Source: Calothrix sp. NIES-2100 (GTDB lineage: Bacteria > Cyanobacteriota > Cyanobacteriia > Cyanobacteriales > Nostocaceae). From it: DNA of 64,000 nt. The notes beneath the pieces were generated by a model, which did no database searches, was not told the DNA's origin, and worked only from the letters and a program-made list of their open reading frames with translations. Below, piece by piece: positions 15,665-23,098 of this stretch; position 1 is the first letter of the stretch, and the number at the start of each line of letters is the position of its first letter. The stretch is from NCBI RefSeq assembly GCF_002368195.1, contig NZ_AP018178.1, positions 3,120,791-3,184,790 of the forward strand, written 5' to 3'. Made by a program: the position numbers and the translations under genes.

Positions 15665-18097
15665 CTGCTGAAAGCCACAAAAGCGATCGCCCAAAAATTC
15701 TACACCTTGTCTGTACTGTGTTTGTTGTTATTCCTGATGTTTACGGGAAATAGCTGGGCACAAATTCCTAGTGAGATAAAAATCACCCCCATAGTTGAAA
15801 AACTCATTGATACCAATGCCCGTGTGCGTTTAGAAGCACATGATGCACTTGTGAGTATTGGTTCGGGGGCAGTACCGACGTTGGTAGAAAACCTCAAAAA
15901 CCCAGATTGTAACATTCGCTGGCGTGCGGCTTGGGTTTTGGGTGATATGGGTACGGAAGCTGCGACTGCGGTGGGTGCGCTGACGGAAGCTTTGCAGGAT
16001 GAAGATGTTCAAGTACGTATGTATGCAGTATTGGCTTTGGGTGAAATTGGCAGACCTGCAAAATCTGCGGTTCCGGCTTTGATGGCAGCTTTGCAGGATA
16101 AGGAACAATATGTTCGCATTTATGCAGCTTCGGCTTTGAGACGGATTGGTACGGAGGCAAAAGTTGCGGTTCCGTCTTTGATTAATGCGTTAAAAGATAG
16201 TAATCCACGGGTGCGGAAAAATGCAGCTTTGGCTTTGGGTGCAATGGGAACTGAAGCTAATTCTGCGGTAAAGGTTTTAATTCCTTTGTTGGATGATAGC
16301 GAATATTATGTGCGATATGCAGTAGTTAAGGGTTTGGGTAGCATTCTTGGCGGTTATCAGGATGTGGCTGATAATTTGCCTAGTGCAAAATTGGCGAAGG
16401 TTATAGGGGATTTTGAGCAGGTGATTCAAATTCTGGAATCACACAAAGATAATTTTACCGAAGTGGATAATGCTCGAATCCGTCGTCCTTTGGAAGCATT
16501 GAAAGCGGAGAAGGAAACCCGTTTATTTGATGTTGCGAGCGCGTGGGCTTTAAAACATAAGCTACTACTAGGATTAATAATCTATGTAGTTTTCCTCCCT
16601 TCGCTGTGGCTGATATTATTGCAAATCAAACCTTTATGGTTATTACAAATTAATAATGCCCTAAAACCTTATACCGATTTTTCCCTGCCATTTCTCAGTA
16701 TTAATGTGCCGTTGAGGTACGTGTTATTTATTGGTTGGTTTCATTTCCATCCCCAAGTGCTGGATGCATGGGTAGACAAGTATATTGAGTCAGCGCGATC
16801 GGAGTTTCCCAAAAAAGACACAGTTACTAGTCGTAGTAATTATATACCGATTCCGGTTGTCTTAGATGGCAATACCTTACCCCAATTAACGCCGGAGAAT
16901 TTACGTCCAACTTTTGAGAAACAGCGCAGTTGTTTGGTAATTTGTGGTGAAGGTGGGATTGGCAAAACCAGTTTAGCTTGTCAAATAGCCAATTGGAGTA
17001 TTGAAGCACAGCAAGATCTACGACTTTGCGAACATTTGATGTTGCCTGTGCTTTTAGAAGACGAATTTCGCCAAGTTGATGGTAAGTTGGCACTAATTGA
17101 AGCCATTCGCGGACAATTGCGATCGCTTATTGATGAACCAGAACCAATATGCGAAGAGTTGCTGTTAAAGCTGCTCAGAAAAAGACGCATTTTAGTCATA
17201 GTTGATCGATTCTCAGAACTAAATTCAGCTACTCGTGAAGCTTTACAACCAGATTCACCAGAGTTCCCGGTAAATGCGTTGGTGATTACTTCCCGGTTGG
17301 AAGAAAAATTAGGACAAGTAAATAAGACTATTATCAAGCCATTGAGGATTGAAGCAAACAAGCTTTCGTCGTTTATGGAAGCGTATTTAATGCAGCGAGG
17401 GAAGCGAGATTTATTTACCGACCAGGAATTTTTTGATGCTTGTACAAAACTATCATTAATGGTGGGACAACGTAATATCACGGTGTTATTAGCAAAATTA
17501 TATGCCGAAAAATTAATTGCTAATATCGCGTCTCCAAACATTGCTGTACAAAATGGTGGTGTCCCCGAAACAGTTCCCAATTTGATGTTGGGATATTTAA
17601 ACGAGTTAAATCGCTATGTTATGGGGGAAAAATTGAATGATAGAACTGTACATCAAGATGCAAAAGTCATTGCTTGGGAATGTTTGCGGGAAAATTACCA
17701 ACCAGGAACAGCAAAACGTGAGGATTTATTAGCTGTTTTAGCTGCATTAAACCCAGACAATCCAGATGCACGCCTTGATTACCTGGAAAATAGTCTACAT
17801 TTAATTCAAACAATTGGCTCCGCAAAAGATAAAATTAAATTCTGCCTTGATCCTTTAGCCGAATATTTAGCTGGATTGTATCTGGTGGACATGTACGAAA
17901 GTAACGAAAGCAAATGGCGATCGCATTTCTTGAAGAAGGCTGATGATTTGGTTAAAAACAATCATCAAGATGCCATCAAAGGATTTTTGATTGCTGTTGT
18001 TGATTGCTATTTATCTCAAATTACTAATGCGAAAGATTCTGACTTAGTACCGCAGAAGTTGAGTAAGTTAACTGGGGTTGTTCCCATCACACCATAA
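15665..18097 (+). CDS. HEAT-repeat, membrane-anchored NACHT-like STAND ATPase
   Basis: The protein is about 810 residues from a probable CTG start at 15665 (796 from the TTG at 15707). I prefer the CTG because it adds KATKAIAQK before the hydrophobic core, giving a normal signal peptide ending GNSWA, and because GGAG lies eight bases upstream. Order: signal peptide; five to six HEAT/Armadillo-type repeats to about 240 (RWRAAWVLGDMGTEA, VRMYAVLALGEIG, VRIYAASALRRIG); a helical link; a transmembrane helix at about 297-322; then a NACHT/AAA P-loop (VICGEGGIGKTSLA, about 425-438), Walker B-like RRILVIVDRFSE and a winged-helix-like region. Such STAND proteins sense a signal through repeats and switch on nucleotide exchange. 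An extracytoplasmic HEAT sensor with an internal ATPase would be a transmembrane switch. No effector domain is visible. Confidence 0.75.
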   Translation: MLKATKAIAQKFYTLSVLCLLLFLMFTGNSWAQIPSEIKITPIVEKLIDTNARVRLEAHDALVSIGSGAVPTLVENLKNPDCNIRWRAAWVLGDMGTEAATAVGALTEALQDEDVQVRMYAVLALGEIGRPAKSAVPALMAALQDKEQYVRIYAASALRRIGTEAKVAVPSLINALKDSNPRVRKNAALALGAMGTEANSAVKVLIPLLDDSEYYVRYAVVKGLGSILGGYQDVADNLPSAKLAKVIGDFEQVIQILESHKDNFTEVDNARIRRPLEALKAEKETRLFDVASAWALKHKLLLGLIIYVVFLPSLWLILLQIKPLWLLQINNALKPYTDFSLPFLSINVPLRYVLFIGWFHFHPQVLDAWVDKYIESARSEFPKKDTVTSRSNYIPIPVVLDGNTLPQLTPENLRPTFEKQRSCLVICGEGGIGKTSLACQIANWSIEAQQDLRLCEHLMLPVLLEDEFRQVDGKLALIEAIRGQLRSLIDEPEPICEELLLKLLRKRRILVIVDRFSELNSATREALQPDSPEFPVNALVITSRLEEKLGQVNKTIIKPLRIEANKLSSFMEAYLMQRGKRDLFTDQEFFDACTKLSLMVGQRNITVLLAKLYAEKLIANIASPNIAVQNGGVPETVPNLMLGYLNELNRYVMGEKLNDRTVHQDAKVIAWECLRENYQPGTAKREDLLAVLAALNPDNPDARLDYLENSLHLIQTIGSAKDKIKFCLDPLAEYLAGLYLVDMYESNESKWRSHFLKKADDLVKNNHQDAIKGFLIAVVDCYLSQITNAKDSDLVPQKLSKLTGVVPITP

Positions 18098-18429
18098 ACC
18101 TATAGGAATCCTGCTTGAATCTTGCTAAGTATGCTGAGAAACAAACCTTTGTATAGCAAGCTTATAACCAACTTGGTTGTAAGCGCAAGCGCAGGCTACG
18201 CCAACAGAAATCAAATAGGAGTCCTATACGATTCTTAGTATCAGTTTCTTCAGAGGACTTTAGCTTTTAGACAGGGAATTTATTCCCTGGCTGGCATATT
18301 AGCTTGTGGCGTGAATCATAGTTTCAGATTTTATTTATAATAAAATCCTTACAAACAAAGGTATCTAGCCATTTTTTCTGTATACGCTAAAACAAAATGA
18401 TCAACTTATGGTTGTCAGACCACAGGCTT
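18098..18429. other. Spacer with small hairpins
   Basis: No gene in these 332 bases. Hairpins occur at about 18162-18184 (CTTATAACCAA against TTGGTTGTAAG) and about 18275-18292 (CAGGGAATTTATTCCCTG). Either could end transcription of the HEAT-STAND gene. Confidence 0.4.
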
Positions 18430-18556
18430 TTAAAGCCAGCTACCAACTAGAACAAATCCTGACCAATAGTAAGGGTGTTGGTATTCTGGATTTGACAGCA
18501 CATGTAATTGTGCAAGTCTTAGTGCTTCTGCTTTAGTGAGCTTATTATTTAACGTG
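18430..18556 (-). pseudogene. C-terminal tail of a CHAT-domain protein
   Basis: The last ~40 residues of a CHAT domain are clear: LTKAEALRLAQLHVLSNP followed by YQHPYYWSGFVLVGSWL and a stop. This is the ending that normally follows the CHAT catalytic His and Cys, and both are missing here. Directly upstream on the same strand lies a dead IS982-type transposase, so the rest of the gene was lost at that insertion or deletion. It resembles the part missing from the truncated CHAT gene at 55268-56977, though nothing shows they were once one gene. Confidence 0.7.
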
Positions 18557-18568
18557 AGTTCGACGGAA

Positions 18569-19264
18569 CTAAAAAATCGCAGGAGGCAGTGCAGGCAAAT
18601 CTTTTGGGTAAATGTCAATGGAAGGTTTTTTAGGCAAATAGGTATAAGCAGCTAAACCAGCCATCAAGTTAACCAAAAAGTTAAATGGACTACGATGGCG
18701 AGAGTGTTATATTTGACATATATTTTTCAGATGGTCATTGACGGACTCAATCACGGCACGTTTACGTAACAAAATTTTATCAATTAGTTTTACCAAGCGA
18801 TTTTTCATTTTCTTTTTAGATTTTGTAACTAATTGCAATCCTCGCTCATATAAATCCTCAAATAATTTTTGAGATATATATCCTCTGTCACCAAACAGTT
18901 TACCAATTAAGTCCTTAGTCATGTCTGGGACTCGCTTTCGGTCATCCACATTTGCTGGAGTTAGCTGAAATGCTAGTAGTTCTCCACGTTCATTAATAAT
19001 CAAATGTAGTTTAAATCCAAAGTGCCAGCCCACAGAATTTTTTCCCCATTTCACTAATCCTTTAAATACCTTATGAGAATGTGCTCTACAATTATGACAA
19101 ACATTAATCGGCGTAGAATCGATGAAGCTAATCCCAGTGATTTCTCCTGTACGTGTATGTAAAAAGCAACATAACAGCATTAAACACCAGGGCATCAGTT
19201 CTACAAACCGAGTGTAGCTGACCAAATTGGGAAACGCTCCACGCCAGCTTTGTAGTACGTGCAA
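18569..19264 (-). pseudogene. IS982-type transposase with nonsense mutation and missing N-terminus
   Basis: The body GISFIDSTPINVCHNCRAHS, then GWHFGFKLHLIINERGEL and FGDRGYISQKLFEDLYERG is a DDE-type IS982 transposase core (first Asp in IDST, second in GDRGY). The open frame stops at 18707 after KNICQI, but reading on in the same frame gives HSRHRSPFNFLVNLMAGLAA and a normal end at 18569. The TAA therefore replaces what is usually a Glu codon. The first 80-90 residues of the usual ~290 are absent or frameshifted. The element is inactive. Confidence 0.8.
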
Positions 19265-19375
19265 GTTGATGGGTGTATGTCCGGTAAGTCATAATAGTAA
19301 TTCCTGTTAAAGGGCTAAAAGGCGATCGCGCTTGTTTGCGAGACGGAGCGGTCGTCTTTTGTTATGACTTTGCTA

Positions 19376-19392
19376 TACTAATTTAGTTAGTA
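19376..19392. promoter_or_regulatory. Operator-like palindrome TACTAA-N5-TTAGTA (downstream copy)
   Basis: The 17-base sequence TACTAATTTAGTTAGTA lies just past the stop of the XRE gene. It is the exact reverse complement of the copy in front of that gene at 19749-19765. Each copy is itself a palindrome with 6-base arms. It is probably a binding site for the repressor encoded between them. Confidence 0.55.
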
Positions 19393-19396
19393 ATAA

Positions 19397-19735
19397 TCAA
19401 GCAATATCTTTAATTTTTTGAGGTAATTTTACTAACGGACAACCCAAAAAATCCTCAATGCTTACCGAAAGTGCTTGACATATAGCTTCTAGCTTTTCAG
19501 TAGAAACTGTAGGGGCTGAATCTCTTGGGCTTGACTGTGGGTATTGTCCACGCTCTAAATGTTGAATTAATTGATAGGCACAGCCAGCACGTTTAGCTAG
19601 AGACTGCATAGACTCTTTGTCTCGTAAGATTTTTAGCTTCTTACCCAATTCCTTATTCCATCGAATAGATGCAATTAAGCTTTTATCGATAATCATTAAT
19701 TCATTACCTAGTTCACCAATTGGATTAGTAGACAT
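19397..19735 (-). CDS. XRE-family helix-turn-helix regulator
   Basis: The protein has 112 residues. The central HTH_3 domain is typical: LGKKLKILRDKESMQSLAKR then AGCAYQLIQHLERGQ, followed by VSTEKLEAICQALSVSIEDF and a short tail. It is a Cro/CI-type DNA-binding regulator of the size used by phages, plasmids and addiction modules. A 17-base palindrome (TACTAA-N5-TTAGTA) sits 14 bases upstream of its ATG, and the identical palindrome sits right after its stop. This strongly suggests autorepression and perhaps DNA looping. It is divergent from the gene at 19899, which it may also control. Confidence 0.8.
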   Translation of the reverse strand: MSTNPIGELGNELMIIDKSLIASIRWNKELGKKLKILRDKESMQSLAKRAGCAYQLIQHLERGQYPQSSPRDSAPTVSTEKLEAICQALSVSIEDFLGCPLVKLPQKIKDIA

Positions 19736-19748
19736 GATACATTATAGT

Positions 19749-19765
19749 ACTAACTAAATTAGTAA
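19749..19765. promoter_or_regulatory. Operator-like palindrome TACTAA-N5-TTAGTA (upstream copy)
   Basis: TACTAACTAAATTAGTA lies 14 bases before the ATG of the XRE gene, in the promoter/leader area shared with the divergent gene at 19899. It matches the inverted copy at 19376-19392 base for base. Confidence 0.6.
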
Positions 19766-19886
19766 AAAAAGACAAAACAACCCATTTAAAGTATGACTGC
19801 GATCGCTTGCAGTCTTTGTCATGCAATAAAAAAAGGAGATTGAAAGATTCAACAATGGCTAAACCTCAAACCTTGCACGCAGTGTT

Positions 19887-20221
19887 TTACTAGGGGAAAT
19901 GAATAATAACCCTAGTAATAATCGGCGACGAAAGGGTGAGGGGAACGGGTCTATTTACTGGCGCACAATCAGCAAAAACGGCAAGGACTACCCCCAAGCT
20001 TACTATCACTGGCAAAAAGAAGGACACAAAAGGACAAAATACATTCCCAAAAGATTACTAGGGGAAATTCAAGAAGCCGAAACCGCAAAACGCCCAGTCT
20101 TAGAGATATTACGATTGTTGGGTGTTGAGGTAAACCCTAGTGATTTACTAGGGGATAAACCAATCAACCCTAGTAATGCAACTGATGAAACAAGCCCTAG
20201 TAATGACACATCCCCTAGTAA
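19887..20221. repeat. Eight copies of CCCTAGTAA/TTACTAGGG in both orientations
   Basis: Forward copies lie at 19910, 20135 (one change), 20168, 20195 and 20213. Reverse copies lie at 19887, 20055 and 20145. The motif appears before the start codon and through the first two thirds of the gene at 19899, where it encodes PS(N/D) or RLLGE-type peptides depending on strand and frame. Recurrence in both orientations and different reading contexts suggests selection on DNA, such as a protein-binding site, rather than on protein. Confidence 0.5.
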
Positions 20222-20453
20222 AATGCGACGAAACAAGGGGGAGGGAAGCGGCAGTATTCATTGGCGAACCATCACCAAGAACGGCAAGGATTACCAGCAA
20301 GCTTACTATCATTATGAGTTTTGGAGCGAAGGCGATCGCTTGGTCAAGTCATCGAAGTACATTCCCAAGAGATTACTGAAGCGAGTTCAGCAGATGGAGC
20401 GAGAGAAAGCAGCCGTTAGGGATATATTGCACGTATTGGGGGTAATGAAATGA
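19899..20453 (+). CDS. Protein with duplicated small basic domain
   Basis: The protein has 184 residues and two copies of one ~65-residue domain. Copy 1 (about 9-72) is RRRKGEGNGSIYWRTISKNG, then QAYYHWQKEGHKRTKYIPKR; copy 2 (about 109-180) is RRNKGEGSGSIHWRTITKNG, then AYYHYEFW...SSKYIPKR. They are joined by a Ser/Asn/Pro linker. Basic and aromatic, it is probably a nucleic-acid-binding protein. The pattern resembles the small protein at 14682-14885. The DNA duplication is recent enough to be obvious at base level. It is divergent from the XRE regulator. The AGGGG in front of the ATG overlaps one of the CCCTAGTAA motif copies, so a protein bound there could block translation or transcription. 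Confidence 0.55.
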   Translation: MNNNPSNNRRRKGEGNGSIYWRTISKNGKDYPQAYYHWQKEGHKRTKYIPKRLLGEIQEAETAKRPVLEILRLLGVEVNPSDLLGDKPINPSNATDETSPSNDTSPSKMRRNKGEGSGSIHWRTITKNGKDYQQAYYHYEFWSEGDRLVKSSKYIPKRLLKRVQQMEREKAAVRDILHVLGVMK

Positions 20454-20787
20454 TGATGTTAAAGCTATTACAGTAACTACTGTTGAAGTACCTGAATTAA
20501 CCCCAGAAGAACAAAGCGTAGACGCTGCATTGGCTTGTCGTAGACATCGCTTGCATCTCGAACGCAAAAATCTCATGCAAATGTGTCTCATTGGGACTCA
20601 AATAGAAATTGACTCAAGTGATGGGCCACAGCAATCTATGAGACATAAATTGAAAGTGAGTCGAGCGAACAGCAAATCATCGTTCAAATCACAGGTTTAT
20701 ACAAAAAACCCCTATGTCAGTTTGACAGTCTTCAGAAAGGAAAACTTTAAATTCTCAGTTGAGCAATCGCTGCTTCCACCGCAGTAG
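20449..20787 (+). pseudogene. Small downstream ORF without a clear start
   Basis: Immediately after the duplicated-domain gene the plus strand reads VTTVEVPELTPEEQSVDAAL, then RRHRLHLERKNLMQMCLIGT. This looks like genuine protein, but the frame has no ATG, GTG or TTG until 20530, well inside it. The ATG at 20450 that overlaps the preceding stop leads into another frame that ends after eight codons. A one-base change near 20450 would restore an ATGA-coupled gene, so this is probably a frameshifted or decayed gene. The last 15 or so residues are antisense to the pentapeptide gene. Confidence 0.35.
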
Positions 20788-22906
20788 CAACCTCACCTTT
20801 GGGCATAGATCCAATCACCTGTTGGGATTGCTCAATCAAAAATTGTTTGAACCTCGGATCTTTCTCCGCTTCTACGCCAATGATCTGTTGAATTAGCTCC
20901 AGTTGTGTGCTGACGGTAGTCGCTACATTTTGTTGTTTGAACTGGGTAATCAAGCCTTGAAGGATGCTAGTCACCTGCTTTGGATCGCTAGAATTCGTCA
21001 TCACCTGACGAATTTGATCGGCAGCTTCAGTGTATTCAATTTGTCCAGACCCAGCTAAATTGGTGATGGTACTTCCCGTGATAAAAAAGCTGTTGCCCAG
21101 CGATCGCTTGCTCAATTCTTTTAAGGCTTCAGCTTGATCACCCGTTACGCCTGCCAGTTGGTTGACTAACTGTTCACTGGCTGCCAGTCGTGCTTTGATT
21201 TCTTCATAGTCCCGGTAGATAGAGTCTCGAATAGTAGTTTCTACCGTACTTTCACGAGCAGTGGCTTGATAGGTCAAATTGAGCTGTGCTTCAATTAGGC
21301 GCTCTGTAACACTCCCCTTCGTTTTGGCTTTTACAACCCAGAGGTTTTCCCGTTGTTCAATTCCCTTTAGCTCAAATTCCAGTTCGGGCATTTCTGTTTG
21401 CAGCTTGTAAAAAGCAAGGCTGAGGGCACTGAAGTCAAACTCGCCCTTGAATACCAACTCCACCACATCTTCTGATTCTTGATAGAGGTATGCAAATTCA
21501 CCCGCTTCAAAATCTCGATCGACCGGATAGCGATCGGTGGGCTGATTATCCTCATATTTGCGGTAAATGTAGTCGCAGCGCACGTTGGTAAAGCAAGTTT
21601 TATTACTGACACTCCAGTCTTCGATGCAAATACCCGTCAAATCGGCTCCTCGAAAGTTGGCTCTGGCAACTTGGGTACGTACAAAAATACTACCCCGCAG
21701 GTCGGCTCCCCGAAAGTCGGCTTCGGTGAGATTGGCATCAATCAGCACATTTTTCCTTAAATCAACGCCCTGAAAGTCTGCGCCTGCAAGCTGTGTCCGA
21801 ACTAAGCGACTCTCTCGCAGGTCTGCCTGTTTCAAATCAGATCCGGTCAGGTTGGTATCAGTGAAATCGAAGCCTCGTAGGTCTGCCCCTTGCAGGTAGG
21901 CTCCCTGGAGATTTAACCCCCGAAAGTTGCGATCGGCACTACAGGCATGAGTCAGTAACTTCTGGACTTTGGGGATCTCTAAATCGAGGTACTGATTATC
22001 AACTCTGGCTCTTTCTAGCCCGATCGCTCCTTGAAAGCAAGTCCGATATAGTTTACGTGCCCGTAAATCAGAATTTGCCAACTTAGCATTTCTAAAGTTG
22101 ATATTACTTAAATCCAGGTTGACGAAAGAAGTTCCCCACCAAGAGCCAACAATCAGTGCCCAGAATCGTTGAAGTTCTGGATATGACCAAGGTGTTCTCT
22201 TAAGATAATTAGAAACCCAAGCACTGAGTGTAAGAGACACACCGTATCCAGCACCCAGCAAAAGTACCGTCCAATAGATTATCGGCGAAGTGAGCAAAAT
22301 TTCGCTAGATGGTTGCCTGTACTTTAATGCATCAGTAATCACGCTGAGGCAACTGATCATTGCAAAATAGGTACTGCTAGTAACAATACTTATTTTGAGT
22401 ATTTTGGAATTGATAAATAAAATGTCAGCGACAGCAAGGGTAAAACGAATTATGAGAAAACTGGCAATGCTTAATCCTAAACATAGACCTGTTACATATA
22501 TGATACCAAGTAGAAATGAAGAAAAATCCTGAATCAGATTAAGAGACGCCAATAGTATTGACAATACAATAGCAACGCTCAAACTAATGACTAGAGATAG
22601 TGTAACTTTAATGGTATCTTGAGTAATAGCAGTTGCAAATACAATCAATACAATGACCAGTGCTATATGAAATTGCAGACGAGTAGAATGATTGATTATG
22701 CAGTATAAGCTAAAGTATCCGCCAACATAACCCGAAAGCAGATGTGCTAAGATACTCAAGGTGATAGCGATCGCAGCCAAAGTAAACTTGAGTAAAAACT
22801 GTTGACCCGCCAGCTTATTTTGAAAATCTGCATTTAATAAATCATCCTGCAAAAACTGCTTGCCTTGAATGCTGCTAGCTTTGCGTCTCTGCTGCTCTGG
22901 TTTCAT
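20747..22906 (-). CDS. Membrane pentapeptide-repeat protein with GS-rich signalling-like motif
   Basis: The protein is about 719 residues from the ATG at 22906; a TTG at 22972 would add 22 residues. Order: a polar N-terminus; eight or so transmembrane helices (about 35-250); pentapeptide repeats A(D/N)LxX from about 275 to 440 (GADLRGFDFTDTNLTGSDLK, ADFRGADLRGS); a mixed alpha/beta region; a helical part. Near 590-615 is NSFFITGSTITNLAGSGQIE, then a helical tail. That last motif is almost repeated in the CHAT protease at 26729-27451. The protein is probably a membrane partner or regulator in one system with the divergent protease and the CHAT gene. Confidence 0.7.
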   Translation of the reverse strand: MKPEQQRRKASSIQGKQFLQDDLLNADFQNKLAGQQFLLKFTLAAIAITLSILAHLLSGYVGGYFSLYCIINHSTRLQFHIALVIVLIVFATAITQDTIKVTLSLVISLSVAIVLSILLASLNLIQDFSSFLLGIIYVTGLCLGLSIASFLIIRFTLAVADILFINSKILKISIVTSSTYFAMISCLSVITDALKYRQPSSEILLTSPIIYWTVLLLGAGYGVSLTLSAWVSNYLKRTPWSYPELQRFWALIVGSWWGTSFVNLDLSNINFRNAKLANSDLRARKLYRTCFQGAIGLERARVDNQYLDLEIPKVQKLLTHACSADRNFRGLNLQGAYLQGADLRGFDFTDTNLTGSDLKQADLRESRLVRTQLAGADFQGVDLRKNVLIDANLTEADFRGADLRGSIFVRTQVARANFRGADLTGICIEDWSVSNKTCFTNVRCDYIYRKYEDNQPTDRYPVDRDFEAGEFAYLYQESEDVVELVFKGEFDFSALSLAFYKLQTEMPELEFELKGIEQRENLWVVKAKTKGSVTERLIEAQLNLTYQATARESTVETTIRDSIYRDYEEIKARLAASEQLVNQLAGVTGDQAEALKELSKRSLGNSFFITGSTITNLAGSGQIEYTEAADQIRQVMTNSSDPKQVTSILQGLITQFKQQNVATTVSTQLELIQQIIGVEAEKDPRFKQFLIEQSQQVIGSMPKGEVATAVEAAIAQLRI

Positions 22907-23098
22907 TTCTGCACACCCTGAACGAGAATCGAAGTTACTCAATAGAATTGAGGTAACAAAAAGTTCAGACAATATATCTTTAAAGCTCTCAACATTTTGA
23001 AACTATCAGAATGATAGAGTAATTAATATTGTTCTGTAAGCCTCAGCAGTATTACTATACAGTCATGATATTTCCGTTTCAAGTACAGGCTTAAATAT
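22907..23098. promoter_or_regulatory. Divergent promoter region between pentapeptide and protease genes
   Basis: About 190 AT-rich bases separate the two divergent genes. No clear palindrome is seen. Shared control is likely from the arrangement. The upstream part may be coding if the TTG at 22972 is used. Confidence 0.4.

Noticed and set aside
19855..19893. 12-codon leader peptide (ATG at 19855) before the duplicated-domain gene
   Set aside because: The AGGAG is too far (16 bases) and there is no attenuator-like structure; too little support.
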